A model generated the notes under the pieces. It saw only the letters and a list, made by a program, of their open reading frames with translations, did not search any database and was not told the origin of the DNA. A stretch of DNA of 64,000 nt from Bradyrhizobium sp. CSS354 (GTDB taxonomy: Bacteria > Pseudomonadota > Alphaproteobacteria > Rhizobiales > Xanthobacteraceae). A program made the translations under genes and the position numbers. The DNA is taken from NCBI RefSeq assembly GCF_029051725.1, contig NZ_JAACFU010000005.1, positions 62,001 to 126,000 on the forward strand, read 5' to 3'. This document shows positions 44,544 through 52,521 of the stretch, piece after piece (the stretch's first letter is position 1; each line of letters begins with the position of its first letter).

Positions 44544-44999
44544 CTAGCCGCCGGGAGGCGGCGGCAGGAAGTGGATGTTGAACTCGGCGGCCATCGCCAC
44601 CACGTCCTCGGGCTTCTGCTCCTTCATGTTGTGAAGGCCCCAGAACAGGTCGAACAGCTTGCGGGTCGGTGACACCCAGAACAGCACCTTCGCGGTCTGC
44701 TCCGATTTGTTGAAGATGCCGTGCGGCATGCCCATGCCGAGCCGGATCAGGTCGCCCGCGGTCGCCTGCGACTCGGAATTGCCGAGCATGAAATCGAGCT
44801 TGCCCTCCAGCATATAGAGATATTCATCCTGGTCGGGATGAATGTGCGGCGGCACGAACGTGCCCGGCGGCAGCGTCGCATGCCAGGAAAAGCTGTGCTC
44901 GGTGTTGCTCTTCGGCACATAGGTCTGGCCGAGGATGTTCCAGGAGATGCCTTGGATGCCCTCATTGGCCCGCGTGATGCCGGTGATTTCGCTCTTCAT
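44544..44999 (-). CDS. Cupin-domain protein
   Basis: 151 aa. One cupin barrel with metal-site motif FVPPHIHPDQDEYLYMLEG (HxH plus later Glu) and second motif GDLIRLGMGMPHGIFN. May be a dioxygenase or isomerase or simply a small-molecule sensor. ATG at 44999 with GGAGGAG upstream. Converges on the FAD monooxygenase with a 2-bp gap; followed on its strand by the substrate-binding gene upstream. Confidence 0.82.
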   Translation of the reverse strand: MKSEITGITRANEGIQGISWNILGQTYVPKSNTEHSFSWHATLPPGTFVPPHIHPDQDEYLYMLEGKLDFMLGNSESQATAGDLIRLGMGMPHGIFNKSEQTAKVLFWVSPTRKLFDLFWGLHNMKEQKPEDVVAMAAEFNIHFLPPPPGG

Positions 45000-45027
45000 T
45001 GTCTCCTCCCTCGACGCGACCTGCGGC

Positions 45028-46203
45028 TTAGTTCGCCGCCTTGCAGTCCTTGGCGTAGCGGTCGCCGTAATTCTCGAAGACTTTCTGGACGATCTCGGTC
45101 TGGAACTTGCCGTCTGCGCGCTTGGCGACCTTGGTCAGGTAGAAGTCCTGGATCGGATAACCGTTGGTGTTGAACTTGAAGGCGCCGCGCAGCGAGGTGA
45201 AGTCGGCCTTTTTCAGAGCGGCCGCGACCGCGTCCTTGTTAGAGAGGTCGCCCTTCACGGCCTTGACGGCGCTGTCGATCAGCATCGCGGCATCGTACGC
45301 CTGGAAGGCATAGGTGCCCGGCACGCCGTTATAGGCGGCCTCATAGGCCGCGACGAACTTCTTGTTTTGGGGATTGTCGAGATTGGGCGCCCAGTTCGCG
45401 CCGCCGAACATGCCGACCGCCGCGTCCTGCTGCGCCGGCAAGGTCGATTCATCCACCGTGAAAGCCGAGAGCACCGGAATGCTGTCGGCGAGGCCAGCCT
45501 GCCGGTATTGCTTGACGAGATTGACCCCGAGGCCGCCCGGCATGAACGTGAAGAGCGCATCGGGCTTCTGTGACGAAATCTTGGAAAGCTCCGGCTGGAA
45601 GTCCAGCGTGTTCAGCGGCATGTAGGATTCTTCGACGATCTCGCCCTTGTAGTCGAGCTTGAAGCCCGCAACCGAGTCCTTGCCGGCCTGATAGTTCGGC
45701 ACCATCAGATACATGCGCTTGTAGCCGCGATCCTGCGCGACCTTGCCGAGGATTTCGTGCACCTGATCGTTCTGATACGAGGTCACATAGAAGAACGGGT
45801 TGCAGTCCTTGCCGGCAAACGTAGAGGGGCCGGCATTGGGGCTGATCAGGAAGGTTTTCGATTCCGTGACCGGCCGGTGGATCGCCTGGAGGATGTTGGA
45901 GAAGATCGGGCCGACCACGAAGTCGACCTTGTCGCGCTCCAGAAGGCCCTTGACCTTGGTGACCCCTGCGTCCGGCTTCAACTCGTCGTCGACCACGACG
46001 ACCTCGACATCGCGGCCGCCCATCTTGCCGCCGAGATCCTTGACCCCGAGCGCAAAGCCGTCGCGAACCTGTTGGCCGAGCGCAGCGGCGGGTCCCGAGA
46101 GCGTCACGATCACACCCAGCTTGATTTTCTCCTGGGCGAGGGAAGGGCTCATCGTGGTGCCAAGCAGCAAGGCGGCTGCGGCCAATGTCATTTGCGTCTT
46201 CAT
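45028..46203 (-). CDS. ABC transporter substrate-binding protein, branched-chain-amino-acid type
   Basis: 391 aa from ATG 46203 (GAGGGA upstream). Signal peptide at residues 1-23 (PSLAQEKI). Periplasmic binding fold type I: IKLGVIVTLSGPAAALGQQ, DDELKPDAGVTKVKGLLERD, FVVGPIFSNILQAIHRPVTE, and a C-terminal FNTNGYPIQDFYLTKV. No Liv permease or ATPase genes in the window, so it would share those encoded elsewhere. Probably takes up an aromatic acid; neighbours support this. Confidence 0.88.
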   Translation of the reverse strand: MKTQMTLAAAALLLGTTMSPSLAQEKIKLGVIVTLSGPAAALGQQVRDGFALGVKDLGGKMGGRDVEVVVVDDELKPDAGVTKVKGLLERDKVDFVVGPIFSNILQAIHRPVTESKTFLISPNAGPSTFAGKDCNPFFYVTSYQNDQVHEILGKVAQDRGYKRMYLMVPNYQAGKDSVAGFKLDYKGEIVEESYMPLNTLDFQPELSKISSQKPDALFTFMPGGLGVNLVKQYRQAGLADSIPVLSAFTVDESTLPAQQDAAVGMFGGANWAPNLDNPQNKKFVAAYEAAYNGVPGTYAFQAYDAAMLIDSAVKAVKGDLSNKDAVAAALKKADFTSLRGAFKFNTNGYPIQDFYLTKVAKRADGKFQTEIVQKVFENYGDRYAKDCKAAN

Positions 46204-46343
46204 GATCTGTCCCTCGTGGCGATCGGTCTTGCGCTGCAAGCCGCTACTCCACTCCAAGTTTATGCCGATGATTGCTGCCGCGGCAAGCTAAGCTCAAGTC
46301 GTCATCCTGCGGGCAGCGGTGCATGCAAGCGGCGCGCCAATTA

Positions 46344-46358
46344 TTTGAAGCCTAAAGA
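46344..46358. promoter_or_regulatory. MarR-type operator candidate (site 4)
   Basis: ATTTGAAGCCTAAAG: TTTxAAGCCTAAA with the AGCC centre, in the divergent gap between the binding-protein gene and marR. Confidence 0.55.
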
Positions 46359-46384
46359 AATCGACGTGCGGTTGATTGTTGCGG

Positions 46385-46395
46385 CTTTAGGCTTG
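46385..46395. promoter_or_regulatory. MarR-type operator candidate (site 5, half-like)
   Basis: CTTTAGGCTTG: strong left arm TTTAGGCTT, weak right arm. Confidence 0.4.
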
Positions 46396-46412
46396 CAGCC
46401 GGCTTCGATTTA

Positions 46413-46425
46413 TTTGAAGCTCAAA
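46413..46425. promoter_or_regulatory. MarR-type operator candidate (site 6)
   Basis: TTTGAAGCTCAAA, 26 bp before the marR start, suggests autoregulation. Confidence 0.5.
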
Positions 46426-46451
46426 ACGTTGGGAATCCCTGCCGGGCGCCA

Positions 46452-46970
46452 ATGTCGGCCGTGAGTGACTGCATCAACATGCTCGATTCCGAGACCAAGG
46501 CCGTCGAAACTCCGGAGGATCACGCCGAAGAGCTTCGGCTGTGGCTGCGCCTCCTGACCTGCACGACCCTGATCGAGGGTGAGGTCCGTGGCCGGTTGCG
46601 GCAACGTTTCGACGTCACATTGCCCCGTTTCGACCTGATGGCGCAGCTCGACAGGGCGCCCGATGGCATGACGCTGTCCGACGTCTCCAAGCGCATGATG
46701 GTCTCGAACGGCAACGTCACCGGTCTCGTCGAGCGCCTCGTGGAATCCGGTCATCTCGACCGCCGCACGTCGGAGACGGACCGCCGCGTCCAGGTGATCC
46801 GGCTGACCAAACTCGGTCGCGCCGAGTTTCGCAGAATGGCCGCGGAACACGAAACCTGGATCGCAGATCTTTTCGCCGATCTGACGCCGAAGGATGTGCG
46901 CGAATTGATGCGGCTGCTCGCCAAGACCAAGGCATCGGCGCAGAAATCGGCCGGTCGCCGCCGGGCCTAG
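46452..46970 (+). CDS. MarR-family transcriptional regulator
   Basis: 172 aa. Winged-helix core: RFDVTLPRFDLMAQLDRAPDGMTLSDVSKRMMVSNGNVTGLVERLV (HTH about 62-100) and wing TSETDRRVQVIRLTKLGR. Members of this family repress aromatic-acid genes and are released by the acid or its CoA ester. It sits between the binding-protein gene and the ligase gene, and the repeated palindrome lies upstream of it and of other operons of the island. ATG 46452 has a poor ribosome site, as is common for autoregulated repressors. Confidence 0.88.
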   Translation: MSAVSDCINMLDSETKAVETPEDHAEELRLWLRLLTCTTLIEGEVRGRLRQRFDVTLPRFDLMAQLDRAPDGMTLSDVSKRMMVSNGNVTGLVERLVESGHLDRRTSETDRRVQVIRLTKLGRAEFRRMAAEHETWIADLFADLTPKDVRELMRLLAKTKASAQKSAGRRRA

Positions 46971-47051
46971 GCCGCGGCTGAGGCGCCCACCAATCCCATT
47001 TGCCGCCGGAAAAAGCACGGGATGCCCAAAATCCGCTATTGCGCGAAATTG

Positions 47052-47067
47052 CTTTAAGCCTAAAATG
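47052..47067. promoter_or_regulatory. MarR-type operator (site 7)
   Basis: CTTTAAGCCTAAAATG: arms TTTA/TAAA around AGCC, 50 bp before the ligase start. A near mirror image of the 40836 site. Confidence 0.6.
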
Positions 47068-47116
47068 TTTCCGAGTTAGTGCTGCCGGGTGCTTTCCATG
47101 CTGAAAGGAGCGTGCG

Positions 47117-48808
47117 ATGGCCAACGCCGCCAAGGTTCAAGTTTCGGGCTCGCGTGACGACAGTGCCGCGACCGCCCATGTTGATACATTCGCGCGGCAG
47201 CATCTTCCGCCGCGAGAGTTGTGGCCGGAATTCATCTTCACACGACCTGAACTGCAGTATCCGCCCCGCCTGAACTGCGTCAGCTATTTCCTCGACCGCT
47301 GGGTCGAGCAGGAACACGGCGACGCTCCCTGCGTGATCAGCCCTGCCGTCAGCTACACCTATCGTGAGCTGCAAACGCTGGTGAACCGCATCGCCAATGT
47401 GCTGGTCGGCAAGCTTGGTCTCGTCACCGGCGGGCGCGTGCTGCTACGCTCGGCCAACAATCCGATGATGGTCGCGACCTATCTGGCGGTGATCAAGGCC
47501 GGCGGCATTGTCGTGGCGACCATGCCGCTGTTGCGCGCCAAGGAGCTGTCCTATCCGATCCAGAAGGCGGAGATCACACTCGCGCTCTGCGATGGCAAGC
47601 TCGCCGACGAAATGGAGAAGGCGAAAGCGGCAGCCCCCGGTCTCAAGCGCGTCGTCTATTGGGGCAACGGCGCCGGCGACTCGCTCGAGGCGCTGATGGG
47701 GGATGCAAGTCCGGAGTTCAAAGCCGTCGATACCGCCTCCGACGACGTCTGCCTGATCGCCTTCACGTCGGGCACGACCGGCGATCCCAAGGGCACCATG
47801 CATTTCCATCGTGACATGCTCGCGGTCTGCGATGGTTACGCCCGCAACATCTTGCGCGCGGAGCAGAAGGATCGCTTCGTCGGCTCTGCACCGCTCGCCT
47901 TCACGTTCGGCTTCGGCGGCGTGCTGTTTCCGATGCACATCGGCGCCTCCTTCGTCGTGCTGGAGAAGACGGCGCCCGACGACATTCTGAATGCGATCGA
48001 ACAGTACAAGACCACAGTCTGTTTCACCGCGCCGACCGCGTACCGGGCGATGATTGGCAAGCTTCCGGGCCGCGATATCTCCTCGCTTCGCAAATGCGTG
48101 TCCGCCGGCGAGACGCTGCCCAAGTCGACATTCGATGCCTGGCTGAAGGCGACCGGCATCAAGCTGATGGACGGCATCGGCTCGACCGAGCTGCTGCACA
48201 TCTTCATCAGCGCGACCGAGGACGAGATCCGTCCCGGTGCGACGGGCAAGCCGGTGCCGGGGTATGAAGCGAAGATCGTCGACGATTCCGGCAATGATTT
48301 GCCGCCGGGCACGATGGGACGGCTCGCGATACGCGGGCCGACCGGATGCCGCTATCTCGCCGACGAGCGGCAGCGCAAATACGTCCAGAACGGCTGGAAC
48401 ATCACGGGCGACACCTATCTGATGGATAGCGAGGGCTATTTCTGGTATCAGTCGCGCTCGGACGACATGATCGTGTCGGCCGGCTACAACATCGCTGGCA
48501 CGGACGTTGAGGCGGCGCTGCTCACGCATCCCTCCGTCGTCGAGTGCGGGGTCGTCGGCGCGCCGGACGAGGCGCGCGGCATGATCGTGAAGGCCTATGT
48601 CATTGCCGCGCCGGGTGTAACGCCTGATGCCGAGCTCGTGGCCGCGTTGCAGGAGCATGTCAAACGCGAGATCGCGCCATACAAATATCCGCGCGCGATC
48701 GAGTTCGTGACGCAACTACCGAAGACCGAGACTGGCAAACTAAAGCGCTTTGCCTTGCGGCAACTGGCGCAGACCGCGGTGGCGTCCTCCGGCGTCGCGG
48801 CGGAATGA
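47117..48808 (+). CDS. Aryl-CoA ligase (2-aminobenzoate- or benzoate-CoA ligase type)
   Basis: 563 aa. ANL superfamily: FTSGTTGDPKGTMHFHRDM (about 216-234), GIGSTELLHIFISATEDEI, WNITGDTY and YFWYQSRSDDMIVSAGYNIAGTDVE. The E(L)LHIFISA segment and N-terminal FLDRWVEQEHGDAPC fit benzoate/2-aminobenzoate-CoA ligases. It makes the CoA thioester used by the bifunctional hydroxylase. AAAGGAG upstream of ATG 47117. Precedes ridA by 15 bp. Confidence 0.88.
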   Translation: MANAAKVQVSGSRDDSAATAHVDTFARQHLPPRELWPEFIFTRPELQYPPRLNCVSYFLDRWVEQEHGDAPCVISPAVSYTYRELQTLVNRIANVLVGKLGLVTGGRVLLRSANNPMMVATYLAVIKAGGIVVATMPLLRAKELSYPIQKAEITLALCDGKLADEMEKAKAAAPGLKRVVYWGNGAGDSLEALMGDASPEFKAVDTASDDVCLIAFTSGTTGDPKGTMHFHRDMLAVCDGYARNILRAEQKDRFVGSAPLAFTFGFGGVLFPMHIGASFVVLEKTAPDDILNAIEQYKTTVCFTAPTAYRAMIGKLPGRDISSLRKCVSAGETLPKSTFDAWLKATGIKLMDGIGSTELLHIFISATEDEIRPGATGKPVPGYEAKIVDDSGNDLPPGTMGRLAIRGPTGCRYLADERQRKYVQNGWNITGDTYLMDSEGYFWYQSRSDDMIVSAGYNIAGTDVEAALLTHPSVVECGVVGAPDEARGMIVKAYVIAAPGVTPDAELVAALQEHVKREIAPYKYPRAIEFVTQLPKTETGKLKRFALRQLAQTAVASSGVAAE

Positions 48809-48823
48809 GAGAAGGATAGAGAA

Positions 48824-49288
48824 TTGTCCGTGACGCCGCCGAAAGGCCCGCACCTCGCGGTGCTGCCGACAGCAGCCGAGGATGAAACCCGCTCCAGGGC
48901 GCAGGTGCTGCAGCCGTCCGGTTGGCCGGTGCCGAAAGGCTATGCCAATGGCATGGCGGCCGAGGGACGCATCGTCGTCACTGGCGGCGTCATCGGCTGG
49001 GATGCCGAGGAGCGTCTCGCGGAGGGTTTCGTCGCGCAGGTGCGCCAAACCCTAGGCAACATCGCCGCGATCCTCGCGGAAGCCGGTGCGCAGCCCGAGC
49101 ATTTGGTGCGCCTGACCTGGTACGTCGTCGACATGGACGAGTACCTGACGAACCTGAAAGAGCTCGGCAAGGCCTACCGCACCATCTTCGGTGCGCACTA
49201 TCCGGCGATGGCGCTGGTTCAGGTCGTCCGCCTCGTCGAGAAGGCGGCGCGCGTCGAAATCGAAGCCACCGCCGTCATTCCGCGCTGA
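48824..49288 (+). CDS. RidA-family protein
   Basis: 154 aa. YjgF/RidA fold: GRIVVTGGVIGWDAEERLAEGFVAQVRQTLGNIAAILAEAG, then YRTIFGAHYPAMALVQVV and the end ARVEIEATAVIPR. TTG start at 48824 with AAGGA upstream; GTG 48830 possible. RidA proteins hydrolyse reactive enamine/imine products. Coupled to the aryl-CoA ligase, this suggests the pathway releases ammonia through an imine, as expected for an amino-aromatic substrate. Confidence 0.87.
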   Translation: MSVTPPKGPHLAVLPTAAEDETRSRAQVLQPSGWPVPKGYANGMAAEGRIVVTGGVIGWDAEERLAEGFVAQVRQTLGNIAAILAEAGAQPEHLVRLTWYVVDMDEYLTNLKELGKAYRTIFGAHYPAMALVQVVRLVEKAARVEIEATAVIPR

Positions 49289-49307
49289 ACTGCGATCGAC
49301 GCGCGCT

Positions 49308-49349
49308 CAGCTTGCCTTGGTCAGCTTGCCTTGGTCAGCTTGCTTTGGC
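49308..49349. repeat. Tandem triplication of a 14-bp unit
   Basis: CAGCTTGCCTTGGT occurs twice exactly (49308-49321, 49322-49335) and a third time with two differences at the end (49336-49349). The third copy includes the last codons of the convergent CBS gene, so duplication may have occurred at its 3' end. Confidence 0.75.
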
Positions 49350-50063
49350 GAGGTCATCGTCTTCGGGCGAGTTCAGATATATTCCTGACATGGTGTCGAC
49401 CCAGCAGAGATGGTCATGCACCTTCTTCACGCCGCTGACGTTCTCCGCTGCGACGACCGCGGCCTGTCGCGTGCGCTCCTCGGTGATGACGCCGCTGAGA
49501 TGAACGATGCCGTCGCGGACGATGACGTTCAGCCCGAACGGGCACCAGTCGTTCTTCTCCATGGTATCGATGATGCGGCTGCGAATGTGATCGTCGTCCG
49601 CGGTCGGGTCGGGTACGTCTCGGGCGAGGTCCGCCACCGCCTGGAGCAGGTTCGCCCGCGACACGATGCCGACGATCTTGTCGCCGCGGATCACCGGCAG
49701 ACGCTTAACGTTGTTGCGTTCCATGAGGTCGACGATCTCGGCAAGTGCCGTATCCTCGCTGATGGTCACCGGCGAGGGGGTCATTACCTCCGACACCTTG
49801 CGGCCGTGCTCGTGGACGAAATCGCCGGCCGATTTGCCGGATCCCAGAATGAACCGCAGCCAGCGCCCGCGCTTGCGTCCCGTGCCGATTTCGCTGCGGC
49901 GGATGAAGTCGCCTTCCGAGACCACGCCGACCAGCTTGCCGGCATCGTCGACGACGGTGAGACCGCTGACATGCCGCTTCAGCATGATGTTTGCCGCCTC
50001 GACGATGCCAGTGTCTGGGGTGACCGAGATGACCGACCGGGTCATGATCTGATGGGCGCGCAT
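49335..50063 (-). CDS. CBS-CBS-BON protein
   Basis: 242 aa. Two CBS motifs: IMTRSVISVTPDTGIVEAANIML and VMTPSPVTISEDTALAEIVDLM, forming a Bateman module (about 5-150), followed by a BON domain (about 165-230: IRSRIIDTMEKNDWCPFGLNVIVRDGIVHLSG). CBS pairs bind adenine nucleotides; BON is a membrane/lipid-associated fold. Divergent from the phasin gene with a FixK box about 60 bp upstream of its start, so likely oxygen-regulated. Confidence 0.86.
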   Translation of the reverse strand: MRAHQIMTRSVISVTPDTGIVEAANIMLKRHVSGLTVVDDAGKLVGVVSEGDFIRRSEIGTGRKRGRWLRFILGSGKSAGDFVHEHGRKVSEVMTPSPVTISEDTALAEIVDLMERNNVKRLPVIRGDKIVGIVSRANLLQAVADLARDVPDPTADDDHIRSRIIDTMEKNDWCPFGLNVIVRDGIVHLSGVITEERTRQAAVVAAENVSGVKKVHDHLCWVDTMSGIYLNSPEDDDLAKAS

Positions 50064-50126
50064 GGCGGACTCCGCTGATTGTGGTGACGTCTGAACTTGA
50101 GCTTAATCTCGGCATCGCGACTCGAT

Positions 50127-50140
50127 TTGACGCAGGTCAA
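50127..50140. promoter_or_regulatory. FixK/FNR box
   Basis: TTGACGCAGGTCAA (TTGA-N6-TCAA). 64 bp before the CBS gene start on the minus strand. Confidence 0.8.
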
Positions 50141-50173
50141 TCGAGGAAAGTCGACTGCGATGGCTGGTTCGAC

Positions 50174-50187
50174 TTGATGCAGCTCAA
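50174..50187. promoter_or_regulatory. FixK/FNR box
   Basis: TTGATGCAGCTCAA. 68 bp before the phasin start, facing that gene. Confidence 0.8.
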
Positions 50188-50254
50188 CGTTCCCGGCTTG
50201 GCTGGCTGTACCCTGATGGAGAAGCACCCCTTGTGGGTGATCAGGAGGCTGATC

Positions 50255-50674
50255 GTGAGTGAGCTCGTCCAGTTGCAAGAGCCTGCGGCCGAATCATTGC
50301 CCTCCAATCCAATTGCAGGGCTGGCCAGCGCGAACCAGCGTGCGCTGGATACCGCATTTGGTGCGCAGCGGCTCATATTCGAAGAGGTCGTGTTCATGAC
50401 CAACGAATTCGTGGATCGAACGCAAACCGAAACGCATTTATTTGCGGAGTTCGCGTCGAAACTGGCCGGCTCTCACTCCGTGAAGGATTGGACAACCATG
50501 TACCGCGAATGCAGTCAGCATCAGCTCGACTTCATTCGTCGCGACTGCGATCGGTATTTTCGGCATGGCGAGCGGGTCGCGGCAGCCATCTTCAGCATGC
50601 TCAATGAGCGGTCGCGGCTGACCAGCGCTGTCGCTGACGGAATATCAGAAGCCAATAAGAATATTCAGCCATGA
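50255..50674 (+). CDS. Phasin-like PHB-granule protein
   Basis: 139 aa from GTG 50255 (AGGAGG 6 bases upstream, which decides the start over longer frames). Helical, low-glycine, with RALDTAFGAQRLIFEEVV, TETHLFAEFASKLAGSHSVKDW and YRECSQHQLDFIRRD, the pattern of Phasin_2 proteins that coat polyhydroxybutyrate granules. Overlaps the PHB synthase start by 4 bp (ATGA). A FixK box is upstream, so granule formation is probably induced at low oxygen. Confidence 0.8.
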   Translation: MSELVQLQEPAAESLPSNPIAGLASANQRALDTAFGAQRLIFEEVVFMTNEFVDRTQTETHLFAEFASKLAGSHSVKDWTTMYRECSQHQLDFIRRDCDRYFRHGERVAAAIFSMLNERSRLTSAVADGISEANKNIQP

Positions 50675-52521
50675 ACGTCACGCAGGCGTCGAATCTCCTG
50701 CTGGCCGGAGGGCAACTGACGTCCGAGCCGCCCGTCGATCTGGTAAAGGATTCCGCAACGCCCGCCGCGATCGTCCAGCAGCATCTTCCGGCTGCTGATG
50801 CGCCGCCCGTGCCCGAACCATACCCGCTCGATCGGGCCTTCCATGCGATGTTGGCGCGATTCACCGGTGGGATTTCGCCGTTAGCGCTGTCGCTCGCCTA
50901 TCTCGATTGGAGTTCGCATCTTGCAGCAGCACCGCAGCGCCAACTGGAGAGGGCGCGCGACATCGTAGGGGACACCAGCCGGTATTTCGACGCCCTCGCG
51001 CATGCCGCTGCACCAGGCCAAAACCCCTGGTCGGTGATCGAGCCACAGGCGAAGGACCGCCGCTTCGCAGCGCCATTGTGGCAAAGCCCGCCTTTCAACC
51101 TGTTGGCACAATCGTTTCTCCTCGGAGAACGGTGGTGGCACGATGCTGCGACGGGTGTGCGTGGTGTCGCCCCCACGAATGAAGCAATCGTCGAGTTCTC
51201 GGGACGCCAGATGCTCGACATGCTTGCACCATCGAATTTCGCGGCCACCAACCCCGAGGTCCTTCAGAAGGCCTTCCAGAGCGGGGGAGAGAATTTCGTA
51301 CTCGGCTGGCAGAACTGGTGCAGGGACTTGATGCGCATGCTCCCTACGAGGGAGCCGGCAGGCGACGAACAGTTCGTTGTCGGCAAAACCGTCGCGACGT
51401 CGCCCGGCAAGGTCGTCTATCGGAACGAGTTGATCGAGCTGATCCAGTATCATCCCACCACCGAAACGGTGCGGCCCGAGCCGATCCTGATCGTGCCGGC
51501 ATGGATCATGAAATACTACATCCTCGACCTGTCGCCGCGGAACTCGCTCGTCAAATATCTGACCGGCGAGGGCTTCACCGTATTTGCGATATCCTGGCGC
51601 AATCCGAATGCTAGCGATCGCGACGTGGCGTTTGATGACTATCGCACATCGGGCGTCCTTGCTGCGCTGGATGCGATCGCCTGCATCTTGCCGCGCCGGA
51701 AAGTTCATGCGCTTGGCTACTGCCTTGGTGGCACCTTGTTGTCGATCGCGGCGCCCGCGATGGCACGCGACGGCGACAATCGGCTGAAGACAATCACGAT
51801 GCTTGCTGCGCAGACGGATTTCACCGAAGCGGGCGAGCTGACGCTTTTCATCAACGAGAGTCAGGTCTCGTTTCTGGAAGACATGATGTGGGAGCGGGGA
51901 TATCTCGATACGACGCAGATGGCCGGCGCTTTTCAGCTGCTGCGCTCGAACGATCTGATCTGGTCGCGGCTCTCGCACAATTATCTGATGGGGGAGCGGG
52001 CACCGCCGAGCGACTTGATGACCTGGAATGCCGACGCCACGCGCTTGCCCTATCGCATGCATTCTGAATATCTGCGCAAGCTGTTCCTCAGCAATGATCT
52101 GGCTGAAGGTCGCTATCGCGTCGACGGCAAGAGCATATCGCTCTCCGACATCCACACCCCGATGTTTGTCGTCGGCACGGTCAGGGATCACGTGGCGCCG
52201 TGGCCATCCGTCTACAAGATTCACTATCAGGTCGATGCCGATGTGACCTTCCTGTTGACGAGCGGAGGTCACAACGCCGGCATCGTCGCGCCTCCCGAGG
52301 AGCCCGGGCACAGCTACCAGGTCATGACCAAGGCGGAGGATGCGCCCTACGTCGACAGCGACGAATGGCTGAAACTGGCCCCGCATGCGAAGGGTTCGTG
52401 GTGGCAAGAATGGTCCAGATGGCTGACTGCCCGCTCTGGTGAACTCGGTGAGCCGCCACGGATGGGGTTTGGGAACGTCAACAGCCTGCCCGACGCGCCG
52501 GGAGACTACGTCCACACCTAA
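50671..52521 (+). CDS. phaC: Polyhydroxyalkanoate synthase
   Basis: 616 aa. Class I-type PhaC: lipase-like box GYCLGG with catalytic Cys351, Asp506 in VRDHVAPW and His534 in SGGHNAGIV. Also PAWIMKYYILDLSPRNSLVKYL and FAISWRNP. Polymerises (R)-3-hydroxyacyl-CoA on granules. Directly coupled to the phasin gene, forming a mini PHB operon under FixK control. Tail overlaps the convergent CHAD gene by 4 bp. Confidence 0.92.
   Translation: MNVTQASNLLLAGGQLTSEPPVDLVKDSATPAAIVQQHLPAADAPPVPEPYPLDRAFHAMLARFTGGISPLALSLAYLDWSSHLAAAPQRQLERARDIVGDTSRYFDALAHAAAPGQNPWSVIEPQAKDRRFAAPLWQSPPFNLLAQSFLLGERWWHDAATGVRGVAPTNEAIVEFSGRQMLDMLAPSNFAATNPEVLQKAFQSGGENFVLGWQNWCRDLMRMLPTREPAGDEQFVVGKTVATSPGKVVYRNELIELIQYHPTTETVRPEPILIVPAWIMKYYILDLSPRNSLVKYLTGEGFTVFAISWRNPNASDRDVAFDDYRTSGVLAALDAIACILPRRKVHALGYCLGGTLLSIAAPAMARDGDNRLKTITMLAAQTDFTEAGELTLFINESQVSFLEDMMWERGYLDTTQMAGAFQLLRSNDLIWSRLSHNYLMGERAPPSDLMTWNADATRLPYRMHSEYLRKLFLSNDLAEGRYRVDGKSISLSDIHTPMFVVGTVRDHVAPWPSVYKIHYQVDADVTFLLTSGGHNAGIVAPPEEPGHSYQVMTKAEDAPYVDSDEWLKLAPHAKGSWWQEWSRWLTARSGELGEPPRMGFGNVNSLPDAPGDYVHT

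Noticed and set aside
47444..48715. Minus-strand frame of 423 aa opposite the aryl-CoA ligase
   Set aside because: Antisense shadow of a well-supported ANL ligase.
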